Shown here: positions 8,866 to 20,117 of the stretch, piece after piece
Layout of the letters: each line of letters begins with the position of its first letter
Position numbering within the stretch: position 1 is the stretch's first letter
Assembly: GCA_016874755.1 (NCBI GenBank)
Contig: VGTH01000019.1
Span: 1-64,000, forward strand
Length of the DNA stretch: 64,000 nt
Origin: Deltaproteobacteria bacterium
Lineage (GTDB): Bacteria; Desulfobacterota; Binatia; UBA9968
Direction: 5' to 3'
Position numbers and translations under genes: made by a program
Notes under the pieces: generated by a model
What the model saw: the letters and a program-made list of their open reading frames with translations, nothing else
Database searches by the model: none
What the model was told of the DNA's origin: nothing

Positions 8866-9807
8866 TTAATTCCCTTTCACCCGCGGCCGAAAATATTCGA
8901 TGGTCTTCGTCAATCCCTCTTCAAGTTGGACTTTCGGCGCCCAACCGAGAATCGTTGTCGCCTTGGTGATATCCGGCTGACGCACCTGCGGGTCATCCTC
9001 AGGCAGCGGCTTGTAGACGATTTGGCTTTTGGACCGGGTGAGCTCGATGATTTTTTCAGCGAACTGCAGCACGGTCATCTCATAGGGATTGCCGATGTTC
9101 ACCGGCAAATGATAGCTCGACTCCAATAACTTCTGTATGCCGGCGACTAGGTCGTCGACGTACTGAAAGCTGCGCGTCTGCTGTCCCTGGCCGTAGACCG
9201 TCAGCGGCTGGCCGGTTAGCGCTTGAGAAATAAAATTGGGCACCACGCGGCCGTCGCGCAGGCGCATGCGCGGCCCATAGGTGTTGAAGATGCGCACGAT
9301 GCGGGTGTTCAAACCATGATAGCGATGGTAAGCCATGGTCATGGCCTCGGCGAAGCGCTTCGCTTCGTCGTAAACGCCGCGCGGACCGACCGGGTTGACG
9401 TTGCCCCAGTACTCTTCGTTTTGCGGCCGCACCAACGGATCGCCATACACTTCCGAGGTTGAAGCAAGCAAATAAGTCGCCCCCTTGGCTTTAGCCAAAC
9501 CCAGGGTGTTGTGGGTGCCCAGCGCGCCGACTTTCAACGTCGGAATCGGCAGCTCAAGATAGTCCACCGGGCTCGCCGGCGAAGCAAAGTGAAGCACGAA
9601 ATCGAGCGGCTCTTGAACTTCGATATAGCGGCTGACGTTGTGGTCGACGAAGCGAAAGCGCGGGTTCTTAAGAAAAGCCCCGACGTTTTCTTTCGCGCCC
9701 GTCGAATAGTTGTCCATGCAGATCACTTCATGCCCTTGGGCGAGAAAATGCTCGCACAGATGAGAACCGATGAAGCCTGCGCCGCCGGTGATTAAGTATC
9801 TAGCCAT
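8866..9807 (-). CDS. UDP-glucuronate decarboxylase-like SDR (UDP-xylose synthase family)
   Basis: The protein (313 residues from ATG 9807) has the NAD motif [12 protein letters not shown] and the active-site [10 protein letters not shown] typical of UDP-glucuronate decarboxylases, as well as NPVGPRG just before it and [12 protein letters not shown]. It would convert UDP-glucuronate to UDP-xylose in the cytosol. I prefer ATG 9807 over the longer frame because GGAAGA precedes it. The start lies inside the end of the UDP-glucose dehydrogenase gene (stop at 9800-9802), so the product of one enzyme is the substrate of the next and both are coupled in translation. Confidence 0.87.
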   Translation of the reverse strand: MARYLITGGAGFIGSHLCEHFLAQGHEVICMDNYSTGAKENVGAFLKNPRFRFVDHNVSRYIEVQEPLDFVLHFASPASPVDYLELPIPTLKVGALGTHNTLGLAKAKGATYLLASTSEVYGDPLVRPQNEEYWGNVNPVGPRGVYDEAKRFAEAMTMAYHRYHGLNTRIVRIFNTYGPRMRLRDGRVVPNFISQALTGQPLTVYGQGQQTRSFQYVDDLVAGIQKLLESSYHLPVNIGNPYEMTVLQFAEKIIELTRSKSQIVYKPLPEDDPQVRQPDITKATTILGWAPKVQLEEGLTKTIEYFRPRVKGN

Positions 9808-11104
9808 TGTTTCTTCCAATCGAGTAGTATTTGAAGCCAAGCTTGAGGAGATCCGCTGGATCGTAGATATTGCGGCCGTCGAAAATCACCGGCTGCTGCA
9901 AGAGATTCTTGACCCGAGCAAAATCGGGCCGGCGAAATTCATTCCATTCGGTCAAGATCAACAGCGCCGCCGCGCCGTGCAACGCATCGTAGTTGCGATG
10001 CGTGTACTGAATCCGGTCGCCGAAAATCTTGCGCGCTTCTTCCATCGCTTCGGGATCGAACGCCTGCACCCGCGCGCCGGCAGCGAGCAGCGATTCGATG
10101 ACTTTGATGGCCGGCGCGTCGCGCATGTCGTCGGTGCGCGGCTTAAAAGCAAGACCCCAGATCGCAAAGGTGAGGCCTTTTAAATGGGCGCCAAAATGGC
10201 GCTGGACTTTTTCGAAGAGCAGATTTTTTTGCCGCTCGTTGACCGCCTCCACGGCTTTCAAGAGAAGCATTTCCGGCGTGTCGCCGCCCATGCTGATCAT
10301 CGCCCGTATGTCTTTGGAGAAACACGAACCGCCGTAGCCCGCGCCCGGAAAAATAAAGTGCGGCCCGATGCGCCGGTCGAGACTAATCGCGCGCCGCACC
10401 TCGCCGATATTGGCGTGCATCGACTCGCACAATTTGGCCACTTCATTGATGAACGAAATCTTGGTTGCCAACATGGCGTTGGCGGCGTACTTGCTCATCT
10501 CGGCGCTGCGGCTGTCCATGGTCAAGATCGGATTGCCGGTGCGCACAAACGGCTCATAGAGCTCTTTGATGGTCGCCAACGCCTCGGCGTTGTCGCCGCC
10601 CAAAACGACGCGATCGGGTTTCATGAAGTCTTCGACGGCGGCGCCCTCTTTCATGAACTCCGGGTTGGAAATCACCGCGAAGGGCACTTTGGTCTCTTCG
10701 GATATCCACTGCTTAATTTGATCGGCGGTGCCCACCGGCACCGTGCTTTTGGTGACGATAACCTTAAACTCGTCCATCGCCTTGGCGATGCCCTTGGCAG
10801 TCGCCTTGACGTACTGCAAGTCGGCGTGGCCAGTCTGCCCCTGCGGCGTGCCCACGGCGATGAAAATAATCGGCGACGCTTTGACGGCGTCATTCAAGTT
10901 CGTGGTAAACGTCAGACGCTGATCTTCGGCGTTGCTCTTGACCATCTCTTCCAAGCCCGGCTCGTAGATCGGCACCTTGCCGTCGTTGAGCATGGCAATT
11001 TTTTCGGCGTCGATATCGACGCAAATAACATCGTTGCCGCTTTCGGCAAAGCAAGTACCGGCGACCAGGCCAACGTAGCCCGTGCCAACGACTGTGATTT
11101 TCAT
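9800..11104 (-). CDS. UDP-glucose 6-dehydrogenase
   Basis: The 434-residue enzyme oxidises UDP-glucose to UDP-glucuronate with two NAD. It starts with the NAD-binding [17 protein letters not shown] motif and carries the catalytic cysteine in [14 protein letters not shown] (about residue 260). The conserved central helix ([21 protein letters not shown]) and the C-terminal domain with [13 protein letters not shown] are present. The ATG overlaps the stop of the glycosyltransferase gene (TAATG). A long open frame on the opposite strand here is only a shadow. Confidence 0.95.
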   Translation of the reverse strand: MKITVVGTGYVGLVAGTCFAESGNDVICVDIDAEKIAMLNDGKVPIYEPGLEEMVKSNAEDQRLTFTTNLNDAVKASPIIFIAVGTPQGQTGHADLQYVKATAKGIAKAMDEFKVIVTKSTVPVGTADQIKQWISEETKVPFAVISNPEFMKEGAAVEDFMKPDRVVLGGDNAEALATIKELYEPFVRTGNPILTMDSRSAEMSKYAANAMLATKISFINEVAKLCESMHANIGEVRRAISLDRRIGPHFIFPGAGYGGSCFSKDIRAMISMGGDTPEMLLLKAVEAVNERQKNLLFEKVQRHFGAHLKGLTFAIWGLAFKPRTDDMRDAPAIKVIESLLAAGARVQAFDPEAMEEARKIFGDRIQYTHRNYDALHGAAALLILTEWNEFRRPDFARVKNLLQQPVIFDGRNIYDPADLLKLGFKYYSIGRNNG

Positions 11105-12048
11105 TATCCTTCTCCCAAAACCTCTCTTACCGCATAGACCGGCTTGCCTTGCGACTCGTGATAAGTGCGCGCCAGCATTTCGCCCAACAGCCCCATCGTC
11201 ACGAACTGAAAACCGATGAAGATCAGCAAAATCGCCAGCAGCAAAAGCGGCCGGTCGCCGATGTTGGCGCCATAGATCAACTTTTCCAGTGTCAAAGATA
11301 TGGCAAGGGCAAAGCCAGCTAGGCCGCTGATCACCCCGATGGGACCGAAGACATGCGAGGGCCGGGTCGAGTAGCTGATCAAGAATTTCACCGTCAGTAG
11401 ATCGAGAACCACGCGTAACGTCCGGGTAATGCCATATTTCGACTTGCCGCGCAGACGCGGCCGATGATTCACTTTCAACTCGGCAACCCGCGCACCTCGT
11501 TCGTAGGCTATCGCCGGAATGAAGCGGTGCATTTCGCCATAGAGTTTCAAATCCCGTGCCACTTCCCGAGTCATCCCTTTGAGAGTGCAGCCATAGTCAT
11601 GGAGCTGCACCTTGGTGGTCATCGAGATCAGTCCGTTGGCGATCATCGAAGGCAGGCGCCGGTTGAGAAACGCGTCCTGTCGCTTGTGGCGCCAACCCGC
11701 AACCAGATCGAACCCCTTGTCGAGCTCCGCCAACAGCGCCGGAATGTCGGCGGGATCGTTCTGGCCGTCACCATCCATCATGATAACGACATCGCCGCGC
11801 GCATGGGCCAAACCCGCCGCCATTGCCGCGGTCTGGCCAAAATTACGCTTGAGTCGCACAACTTTGAGCCGCTTTTCCGCATGATGAATTTTACTCAGCA
11901 TGTCGAAGGTGGCGTCCTGGCTGCCATCGTCAACGGCAATGATTTCGTAAGACTTACCGAGCGGCTGCAGAGCTTCGGTGATTTCCCGAATCAGCGGCTC
12001 GACATTTTCTTCCTCGTTGTAAACGGGAATGACTATGGAGAGCTCCAT
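11104..12048 (-). CDS. family 2 glycosyltransferase with C-terminal membrane helices (polyprenyl-phosphate type)
   Basis: The GT-A domain shows VIPVYNEEENV (residues 5-15), DDGSQDAT (about 41-48) and the DGDGQNDP metal-binding motif (about 93-100). Two hydrophobic helices follow (SHVFGPIGVISGLAGFALAI and PLLLLAILLIFIGFQFVTMG). This is the arrangement of dolichyl/undecaprenyl-phosphate sugar transferases (ArnC/GtrB/DPM1 like), which load a sugar from a nucleotide onto a polyprenyl carrier at the inner membrane. With the UDP-sugar genes downstream, it probably transfers glucose, glucuronate or xylose. It starts 2 bp after the sugar kinase stop. Confidence 0.9.
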   Translation of the reverse strand: MELSIVIPVYNEEENVEPLIREITEALQPLGKSYEIIAVDDGSQDATFDMLSKIHHAEKRLKVVRLKRNFGQTAAMAAGLAHARGDVVIMMDGDGQNDPADIPALLAELDKGFDLVAGWRHKRQDAFLNRRLPSMIANGLISMTTKVQLHDYGCTLKGMTREVARDLKLYGEMHRFIPAIAYERGARVAELKVNHRPRLRGKSKYGITRTLRVVLDLLTVKFLISYSTRPSHVFGPIGVISGLAGFALAISLTLEKLIYGANIGDRPLLLLAILLIFIGFQFVTMGLLGEMLARTYHESQGKPVYAVREVLGEG

Positions 12049-12050
12049 CG

Positions 12051-12956
12051 TTACGTATGAAAGTCGGTCAACTGAACGAAGCGTTGATAGCGCTCCTCGA
12101 TGTCGGCGAGCGAGGCGCTCGTCAGACGCTTGACACCGAAATCTTCCACTGTGAACGATGCCACCACTGAACCATAAACTATGGCGCGGCGAATGCCTTT
12201 TTGGCTGGTGTCACCGGAGCGCGCCAGCTGACCCATGAACCCGCCGGCGAAGGAATCACCTGCACCGGTGGGGTCGAAAACCTCTTCCAACGGATAGGCC
12301 GGCGTGGCAAAAACCGAGGAATCGGAGAACTGCAACACCCCGTACTCGCCCCGTTTGATCAACACGGTTTTCGGCCCCATTTTGAGAATCGCCCGCGCCG
12401 CTTTGACAATGTTGTTGTAGCCGCTTAACAAGCGCGCTTCGGAATCGTTGAGCACCAGGGTCTCGATGCGGCCCAATACTTTGCGCAGCTCATCGGGGCT
12501 CGAATTGATCCAGTGGTCCATCGTATCGCATACCACCAGCTTCATGCGGCGAATTTGATTCAAAACTTCGCCCTGCATGGCCGGATCGATGTTGCCGAGA
12601 AAAACATACTCGGCGTCGCGATAGCGCTCCGGCAAGCTGGGCACAAAGCCCGCCAGCACGTTTAAGTGCAACTCCAGCGTGTCGCGCACATTGATATCTT
12701 CATGGTAGCGGCCGCGCCAGTGAAAAGTATCGCCGCTGGCGCGGGCCAAGCCTTCAAGATCGATCTTGCGCTCGTGAAATAGATCGAGATACTCTTGCGG
12801 AAAGTCGCGGCCGATAACGCCAACGATTCTGACCGGCGCAAACAGACTCGCTCCCAACGCAAAATAAGATGCCGACCCGCCGAGAATTCGCTCGGCGGAG
12901 CCAAACGGCGTCTCGATCGAATCGAACGCCACGGTGCCAACAACCAGTACACTCAT
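12051..12956 (-). CDS. PfkB family sugar/nucleoside kinase
   Basis: The 301-residue protein has the N-terminal GGSASYFALGASLF substrate region and the second PfkB signature FDPTGAGDSFAGGFMG with the catalytic aspartate in GAGD. The family phosphorylates ribose, adenosine and related compounds. It overlaps the 3' end of mtnP by 4 bp (ATGA). MtnP releases 5-methylthioribose-1-phosphate and adenine, so the kinase may act in purine or pentose salvage, but the substrate is not defined by visible residues. Confidence 0.88.
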   Translation of the reverse strand: MSVLVVGTVAFDSIETPFGSAERILGGSASYFALGASLFAPVRIVGVIGRDFPQEYLDLFHERKIDLEGLARASGDTFHWRGRYHEDINVRDTLELHLNVLAGFVPSLPERYRDAEYVFLGNIDPAMQGEVLNQIRRMKLVVCDTMDHWINSSPDELRKVLGRIETLVLNDSEARLLSGYNNIVKAARAILKMGPKTVLIKRGEYGVLQFSDSSVFATPAYPLEEVFDPTGAGDSFAGGFMGQLARSGDTSQKGIRRAIVYGSVVASFTVEDFGVKRLTSASLADIEERYQRFVQLTDFHT

Positions 12957-13813
12957 AGATATTTCCCAACAATCGGTTTTAGCTCGCTTTTGACTTTCTC
13001 CGGGATGCGCGAACGATCGGTGATTATAGCATTCTTCAACGAGGACGCACAGCTACAACTGCGGCTTCCGGGCGCGCCGTGGGCCAGTTGACGCACGGTC
13101 TTTTGCGCCAGCTCGACGTTTTGCGTTAGCACTTGCAGGACGTGATCGATGTCGACGTCGCCCGCCGCTTCGTTCCAGCAGTCGTAATCCGTCGCCAAGG
13201 CGAGCGTGGCAAAACAGATCTCCGCCTCCCGCGCCAGCTTGGCTTCCTGCAAATTGGTCATGCCGATGATGTGCGCGCCCCAGCTGCGATAGAGATGGGA
13301 CTCGGCGCGGGTGGAGAACTGCGGCCCCTCCATGCACAGATAGGTGCCGCCGCGATGCACTTGGCCGCCCGCCTGTTCGGCTGCGCTGACCAGTTGCTGC
13401 GACAGCACGGCACAAAACGGATCGGCCAGGCTCACGTGGGCGACGATGCCGTTGCCGAAAAAAGTGCTCGGCCGCTGCGTGGTACGGTCGATGAATTGGT
13501 TCGGCACCACCAAATGGCCGGGCGCGATCTCTTCGCGTAGACTGCCAACCGCGCTGATCGAAACTATCTGCTCAACGCCCAACTTTTTCATCGCGAAAAT
13601 ATTGGCGCGGAAATTCACCTCGGTGGGCAAGTAGCGGTGACCGCGGCCATGACGCGGCAAAAAAACCAACTGGGCACTGCCTAGCTTGCCGCGCACCAGC
13701 ACATCCGATGGTTTGCCGAACGGCGTGTCGACCTCGACTTCGCTAACGTCCGCTAATCCATCCATGTGGTAAAGGCCGCTGCCACCAATGACGCCGATCA
13801 TCGAATCACTCAT
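12953..13813 (-). CDS. mtnP: S-methyl-5'-thioadenosine phosphorylase
   Basis: The 286-residue cytoplasmic enzyme splits methylthioadenosine with phosphate in methionine salvage. It shows the phosphate-binding GVIGGSGLY, the PRHGRGHRYLPTEVNFRAN region, the FSTRAES motif and the GMTNLQEAKLAREAEICFATLALATDYD stretch (read in pieces) of the MTAP/PNP type II family. The C-terminal CSCASSLKNAIITD is typical of bacterial MtnP. No other methionine salvage genes (mtnA-D) are in the window. Confidence 0.93.
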   Translation of the reverse strand: MSDSMIGVIGGSGLYHMDGLADVSEVEVDTPFGKPSDVLVRGKLGSAQLVFLPRHGRGHRYLPTEVNFRANIFAMKKLGVEQIVSISAVGSLREEIAPGHLVVPNQFIDRTTQRPSTFFGNGIVAHVSLADPFCAVLSQQLVSAAEQAGGQVHRGGTYLCMEGPQFSTRAESHLYRSWGAHIIGMTNLQEAKLAREAEICFATLALATDYDCWNEAAGDVDIDHVLQVLTQNVELAQKTVRQLAHGAPGSRSCSCASSLKNAIITDRSRIPEKVKSELKPIVGKYL

Positions 13814-13822
13814 GGGATTGAC

Positions 13823-14890
13823 CTAATTGAAAGAGACGGTTTGCGCGGTTTCTTGCCACGGCCCCTGCGCCTGACCTTGCAATTGACCGCAGGCAGCGGC
13901 GATATCGTCACCGCGCGGCCGGCGCACATTGACCTGTATATGGTGATCGAACAAGACCTGCTGAAATTGCTTGATGCTCTCTTCCGTCGGCCGCTGAAAC
14001 TCGCTCTGCTCATGCGGGTTAAAGGGAATAACGTTGACCTTGCTCGGCACACCGCGGAGCGCGCGGCATAGGGCTTGGGCGTCGGCGCGAGAGTCGTTAA
14101 TGCCGCGCAGCAAAACATATTCGAAGGTAATCCGCTTGCGCGGCCCGAGCGGCAATTTGCGGCAGCACTCCAGCAGTTGCGCGAGCGAATACTTGCGATT
14201 GACCGGCATCAAGCGGCCGCGCAATTGATCGCTCGCGGCGTGCAGCGAAATCGCCAGACTGACATTGGTTTCGGCGATGAGCTTTTCGATTTGCGGGATC
14301 AACCCGACCGTCGACAGGGTCACGCGTCGCGGCGCAATCGCCAAGCCCCAGCTGTTGTCGGTCATGATTTTGATCGCTTCGAGCGTGTGCTCGTAGTTGG
14401 CCAGCGGCTCGCCCATCCCCATGAGCACCACGTTGGTAATCCGACTATCCGGCGCCAGCCCGCGGCTCGCTTCAATGATCTGTTCGACAATCTCACCGGT
14501 GCGCAAGTTGCGCTTGAAGCCCAGCTTGGCGGTGGCGCAAAAAGCACAGCCGTAGGCGCAGCCCACCTGCGTTGAGATGCACAGCGTCAAGCGCTTGGTT
14601 TCGGGGATCACAACGCTCTCTATGCTCTGTCCATCGCTGAGGCCGAACAAAAACTTGATCGTGCCATCGGCGGATTCGGCGCGCCGCACAACTTTCAAGC
14701 TACCGATCGAGAAGTCTGCTTCCAGCCGTGCCCGCAGCGGCGCCGAAAGATTGCTCATTTCGGCGAACGACATGGCGCGTTTCTGGAACAGCCATTGCCA
14801 AACTTGCTGGGCCCGGTAGAGCGGCTGCGTGAGACCCTTTAGATAAGCTTCAAACTCTTGCAAGCCTAAATCTTTGATGTCGGGCTTCAT
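13823..14890 (-). CDS. rlmN: 23S rRNA A2503/tRNA A37 C2-methyltransferase
   Basis: This 355-residue radical SAM enzyme has the cluster motif CAYGCAFCATAKLGF, followed by LMGMGEPLANYEH, and a C-terminal cysteine in DIAAACGQL that forms the methyl-transfer intermediate. It methylates the ribosomal peptidyl-transferase loop and some tRNAs. The gene lies between ndk (35 bp upstream) and mtnP (9 bp downstream) in the same transcription unit. Confidence 0.96.
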   Translation of the reverse strand: MKPDIKDLGLQEFEAYLKGLTQPLYRAQQVWQWLFQKRAMSFAEMSNLSAPLRARLEADFSIGSLKVVRRAESADGTIKFLFGLSDGQSIESVVIPETKRLTLCISTQVGCAYGCAFCATAKLGFKRNLRTGEIVEQIIEASRGLAPDSRITNVVLMGMGEPLANYEHTLEAIKIMTDNSWGLAIAPRRVTLSTVGLIPQIEKLIAETNVSLAISLHAASDQLRGRLMPVNRKYSLAQLLECCRKLPLGPRKRITFEYVLLRGINDSRADAQALCRALRGVPSKVNVIPFNPHEQSEFQRPTEESIKQFQQVLFDHHIQVNVRRPRGDDIAAACGQLQGQAQGPWQETAQTVSFN

Positions 14891-14925
14891 CGCTGGCGCG
14901 CCCTGCGCTCGATTTTCAGCGAGGC

Positions 14926-15351
14926 CTAGTATCGGTGAATCTCGTCGGGTTTGAAGAAAAATGCAATCTCGTTGGCGGCCGTTTCCGCTGCATCGGAGCC
15001 GTGCACGGCGTTCTTCTCAACGTCCTTGCCGAAATCCTTGCGAATGGTGCCCGGCGCTGCTTTGGCCGGGTCGGTGGCGCCCATCAGATCGCGGTTTTTC
15101 TGGATGGCGTTTTCACCTTCGAGCACCGAAACGAAGACCGGTCCTGATGACATGTAGGTGCACAGATCATTGTAAAACGACCGCTCTTGGTGCACGGCAT
15201 AAAACGCTTGGGCGCGCTCGAGGGAAAGCCGCAACAACTTGCCGGCGGCAAGGGTCAAGCCCGCCGCCTCGAAACGTCGCAAAATGTCGCCGATCAGATG
15301 ACGCGACACCGCGTCAGGCTTAACAATCGATAAGGTTCTCTCAACGCTCAT
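14926..15351 (-). CDS. ndk: nucleoside-diphosphate kinase
   Basis: The 141-residue enzyme equalises nucleoside triphosphate pools. It starts [12 protein letters not shown], has the phosphate-contacting RxxMGATDP segment and the active-site histidine in NAVHGSDA (about residue 117). The length matches the family. Its ATG overlaps the sucD stop (TAATG), so it is co-translated with succinyl-CoA ligase, an enzyme that makes ATP or GTP. Confidence 0.97.
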   Translation of the reverse strand: MSVERTLSIVKPDAVSRHLIGDILRRFEAAGLTLAAGKLLRLSLERAQAFYAVHQERSFYNDLCTYMSSGPVFVSVLEGENAIQKNRDLMGATDPAKAAPGTIRKDFGKDVEKNAVHGSDAAETAANEIAFFFKPDEIHRY

Positions 15352-16223
15352 TACTTCCCTAACGCCTCCCGCATAGTTTGTCCGATGGTCGCCGGCGACG
15401 ACGCCATGCGAATGCCGGCGTCTTTCATCGCTGCGATTTTCTCTTTCGCCGTGCCTTTGCCGCCCGAAATGATCGCGCCCGCATGGCCCATGCGTTTGCC
15501 CGGCGGCGCGGTCTGCCCGGCGATGAAGCCGGCCATCGGCTTTTTCATATTGGCTTTGGCCCAGGCTGCCGCTTCCTCTTCGGCACTGCCGCCGATCTCA
15601 CCGATCATGACCACCGCCTCAGTGCCAGGGTCGTCTTTGAACATTTTCAACACGTCAATAAACTCGAAGCCATGCACCGGGTCGCCGCCGATGCCGACGC
15701 CGGTCGACTGGCCCATGCCGAGGCGGGTCAATTGGTCGACCGCCTCATAAGTCAAGGTGCCGCTGCGCGAGACCACGCCAACGGTCCCCGGCCGATGGAT
15801 ATGCCCCGGCATGATACCGATCTTGCATTCGCCGGGAGTGATCGTCCCCGGGCAGTTAGGGCCCAGCAGCTGCGAGGCGCGGCCCTGCAGGTAGCGCTTG
15901 ACCTTCACCATGTCGCGCACCGGCACACCTTCGGTGATACAGGTGATCAACGGAATGTTGGCGTCCGCCGCTTCGAGAATCGCATCGGCAGCAAACGGCG
16001 GCGGCACATAGATAACGGTCGCGTTGGCGCCGGTCGCTTTCACCGCCTGCTCGACCGTGTCGAAAATCGGAATCCCTTCGTAGCTCGTGCCGCCCTTGCC
16101 CGGCGTCACACCGCCGACCATCTGCGTGCCGTACTCTTTGCACGCCTTGGTGTGGAACTGGCCGGTGGCGCCGGTGATGCCCTGAGTCAGAACCCTGGTA
16201 TTTTTGTTGACTAAGATAGACAT
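15351..16223 (-). CDS. sucD: succinate-CoA ligase, alpha subunit
   Basis: This 290-residue subunit binds CoA and carries the phosphohistidine. Visible motifs are the N-terminal [11 protein letters not shown], the CoA-binding [18 protein letters not shown], and [14 protein letters not shown], where the histidine is phosphorylated. It works with SucC in the TCA cycle. The gap to sucC (120 bp) is filled by a period-7 palindrome. Confidence 0.97.
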   Translation of the reverse strand: MSILVNKNTRVLTQGITGATGQFHTKACKEYGTQMVGGVTPGKGGTSYEGIPIFDTVEQAVKATGANATVIYVPPPFAADAILEAADANIPLITCITEGVPVRDMVKVKRYLQGRASQLLGPNCPGTITPGECKIGIMPGHIHRPGTVGVVSRSGTLTYEAVDQLTRLGMGQSTGVGIGGDPVHGFEFIDVLKMFKDDPGTEAVVMIGEIGGSAEEEAAAWAKANMKKPMAGFIAGQTAPPGKRMGHAGAIISGGKGTAKEKIAAMKDAGIRMASSPATIGQTMREALGK

Positions 16224-16230
16224 CTGGTTA

Positions 16231-16348
16231 TTTTGGATTTGCGATTTTGGATTTTGGATTATCGAAATGTGTCCAGCGCCGAGTGAAATTGATATTCATC
16301 TTGCTCTTCCCCCAAGCCAAAATCGGCAATCTAAAATCCAAAATCACT
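16231..16348. repeat. head-to-head period-7 palindromic repeat between sucC and sucD
   Basis: The arm at 16231-16264 reads TTTTGGA, TTTGCGA, TTTTGGA, TTTTGGA, TTATCGA, a clean 7-bp period. The arm at 16316-16348 reads the inverse, CCAAAAT, CGGCAAT, CTAAAAT, CCAAAAT. About 50 bp lies between. The right arm runs into the sucC stop codon, whose TGA (complement 16344-16346) is the first part of a repeat unit. Confidence 0.8.
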
Positions 16349-17504
16349 TGATTGCTTTAACGATTTTCTCCGCCGCCTCGGCCATGGTTTCCGCGCTGAT
16401 GATCGTCAACCCCGAGTCAGCGAGAATTTTCCTGCCGATCTCGACGTTGGTGCCCTGCATGCGCACCACCAACGGCACCTTGATCCTCAATTCTTTCGCC
16501 GCTTCGACGATGCCTTGAGCGAGCACGTCGCAGCGCATAATGCCGCCGAAGATATTCACCAACACGCCACGCACCCGGGAGTCTTCCAACAATATTTTAA
16601 AGGCGTGGGCGACTTTCTCTTTGTTGGCGCCGCCGCCGACATCGAGAAAGTTGGCCGGCTCGCCGCCGTAATGTTTGATGATATCCATGGTCGCCATCGC
16701 CAGCCCGGCGCCGTTGACCATGCAGGCAATATTGCCATCGAGCGAAATATACGAAAGATCGTAGCGGCTCGCTTCCACTTCGCGCGGATCTTCTTCGTGG
16801 ATGTCGCGCAGTGCGACGATTTCTTTCTGTCGGAAGAAGGCGTTGCTGTCGAAATTCATCTTGGCGTCGAGCGCCATGACCTGCCCTTCTTTGGTGATGA
16901 TCAGCGGATTGATCTCGGCAAGCGAGCAGTCGCACTCATCGAACACCCGGAAGAGCGCCTGCATCACATTGCCCATCTGCCCGGCCAGCGCCTGCGGAAC
17001 GCCTAGCGCATAAGCGGTGCGCCGGCACTGAAAGCCGGCCAAGCCGATCACCGGATCGATGCTCTCGCGAAAAATTTTCTCAGGATGGTTCGCCGCCACC
17101 TCTTCGATCTCGACGCCGCCTTCCGAGGATGCAATCAGCGTCACCCGCGACTGTGCCCGATCGAGCACCATGGCGAGATAGATCTCCCGTTCGATGTTGA
17201 CGCCCTGCTCCACCAGGACGTGCTGGACGATCACCCCTTCGGGTCCGGTCTGATGCGTCACCAGGGGATGACCGAGCATGTCGTGCGCCTTTTGCGCCGC
17301 TTCATCGGGAGTCTTAACGACCTTGACGCCGCCCCCTTTGCCGCGCCCGCCAGCATGGATCTGCGCCTTCACGCACCAGACACTGCCGCCCAGCTCCAGC
17401 GCCGCCTGCTTCGCTTCGGCGGCAGTCGACGCGACGATGCCCTTTGGCACCGCAACGCCGAAACGCTTGAGCAGCTCCTTTGCCTGGTACTCGTGAATAT
17501 TCAT
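16344..17504 (-). CDS. sucC: succinate-CoA ligase, beta subunit
   Basis: The 386-residue subunit has an ATP-grasp nucleotide domain (start [33 protein letters not shown] near residue 45-61) and the C-terminal CoA-ligase domain with [16 protein letters not shown]. With SucD it makes succinate, CoA and ATP or GTP from succinyl-CoA. Nucleotide specificity cannot be stated from what is visible. The stop codon lies in a period-7 repeat unit. Confidence 0.97.
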   Translation of the reverse strand: MNIHEYQAKELLKRFGVAVPKGIVASTAAEAKQAALELGGSVWCVKAQIHAGGRGKGGGVKVVKTPDEAAQKAHDMLGHPLVTHQTGPEGVIVQHVLVEQGVNIEREIYLAMVLDRAQSRVTLIASSEGGVEIEEVAANHPEKIFRESIDPVIGLAGFQCRRTAYALGVPQALAGQMGNVMQALFRVFDECDCSLAEINPLIITKEGQVMALDAKMNFDSNAFFRQKEIVALRDIHEEDPREVEASRYDLSYISLDGNIACMVNGAGLAMATMDIIKHYGGEPANFLDVGGGANKEKVAHAFKILLEDSRVRGVLVNIFGGIMRCDVLAQGIVEAAKELRIKVPLVVRMQGTNVEIGRKILADSGLTIISAETMAEAAEKIVKAIK

Positions 17505-17587
17505 TCGGTTAGACCACCATAAAGCGAGACCCTAAGACTAAACCATTAGCCCCAGGGTCTCAACTTGCGGACTCTCTCTTATGTAAA

Positions 17588-18532
17588 CTAGGCGACGCCC
17601 AAAATCCGATTCATCGCGGAAACGATGTCCTTAACATGGTTAAGCGATTCGTTGAACGCTTTCTTATCGGCATCCGACAGTTTCAATTCGATCACTTTTT
17701 CGACGCCGCCGGCACCGATCATGACCGGAACACAGAAGTAGTAGTCACTGACCCCGTACTCGCCTTCGAGCAGCGCGGCACAGGGCAAAATTTCTTTCTT
17801 GTCGAACAGAAAAGCTTCCGTCATCTGGATGGCAGCCGATGCCGGCGAAAAATAAGCCGAGCCGGTTTTCAAGAGCGCGACGACTTCACCACCGGCGTTA
17901 CGCACGCGAGCTTCGATTTCATCGAGTCGCTTGCTCGGGATCAAATGTTCCACCGGAGTCGGGCCGACGAAACAGGTGCTGCGCACCGGCACCATATCGT
18001 CACCATGGCCGCCCATCACCATCGCCTGCACGCTCTTCACCGAAACATTCAGCTCTTTGGCGATAAACGATCGATAACGCGATGAATCAAGAATGCCCGA
18101 CTGACCGACGACGCGATTCTTTGGGAAGCCCAGAGCGCGCTGCATCAAAGTCACCATCGCATCCAACGGGTTGGTGACAACGATGACAAAGGAATTGGGT
18201 GCGAATTTTTTAATGCCGTCGGCAACCGAATTTAGAATTTTGCAGTTGGTGCCGAGCAAATCGTCCCGGCTCATGCCCGGCTTGCGCGCAATACCGGCCG
18301 TGACGATACAGACATCCGCGCCCGCGATATCGTCATATTTAGTGGTGCCGATCACGTTGCCATCAAAGCCTTCCACCGGCCCGGCATGGGACAGGTCCAA
18401 CGCCTTCCCTTGTGGCAAGCCATCGACCACGTCGAACAACACGACGTCACCCAAGCCCTTGAGCAGCGCCAGATGGGCCATCGAGCCGCCAATATTACCT
18501 GCACCGATTAATGCAATCTTCTTCCTAGCCAT
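17588..18532 (-). CDS. mdh: malate dehydrogenase (lactate dehydrogenase-like type)
   Basis: The 314-residue protein has the NAD motif LIGAGNIGGSMAHLA, then GIARKPGMSRDDL with substrate-binding arginines, VVTNPLDAM and the catalytic histidine in VMGGHGDDMVP. The arginine at the loop (RKPGMSRDDL) and length are typical of the LDH-like malate dehydrogenases. ATG 18532 follows GAGGAAG; a GTG one codon upstream is less likely. It lies between icd and sucC in the TCA block. Confidence 0.94.
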   Translation of the reverse strand: MARKKIALIGAGNIGGSMAHLALLKGLGDVVLFDVVDGLPQGKALDLSHAGPVEGFDGNVIGTTKYDDIAGADVCIVTAGIARKPGMSRDDLLGTNCKILNSVADGIKKFAPNSFVIVVTNPLDAMVTLMQRALGFPKNRVVGQSGILDSSRYRSFIAKELNVSVKSVQAMVMGGHGDDMVPVRSTCFVGPTPVEHLIPSKRLDEIEARVRNAGGEVVALLKTGSAYFSPASAAIQMTEAFLFDKKEILPCAALLEGEYGVSDYYFCVPVMIGAGGVEKVIELKLSDADKKAFNESLNHVKDIVSAMNRILGVA

Positions 18533-18590
18533 CACTTCCTCTTAATGTTCCTTCAACGCAAGACGCTAAACCCGAGACGCCAAAGGGCGC

Positions 18591-20000
<1,410 letters not shown>

Positions 20001-20016
20001 ACGCTCCTCACCTATA

Positions 20017-20058
20017 AAAATAGCCTAAGGGCATTTTGCGCTCCCCTTAGGCTATTTT
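20017..20058 (-). terminator. rho-independent terminator between the channel-like gene and icd
   Basis: A perfect 15-bp stem pairs 20017-20031 (aaaatagcctaaggg) with 20044-20058 (cccttaggctatttt) around a 12-base loop. Read on the minus strand the stem ends in a run of T, so it would end transcription of the upstream gene 20118-20795. The A/T-flanked stem could also act in the other direction. It lies only 17 bp before icd, whose promoter must therefore overlap it or lie in the loop region. Confidence 0.8.
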
Positions 20059-20117
20059 CATTTGTTAAATTTTTGACTGCTGGAATCTAGCTGATTAGTA
20101 TTTTTTTTTCAACAAGT

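Noticed and set aside
10184-11137. 317-residue open frame on the plus strand
   Set aside because: Antisense shadow of UDP-glucose dehydrogenase.
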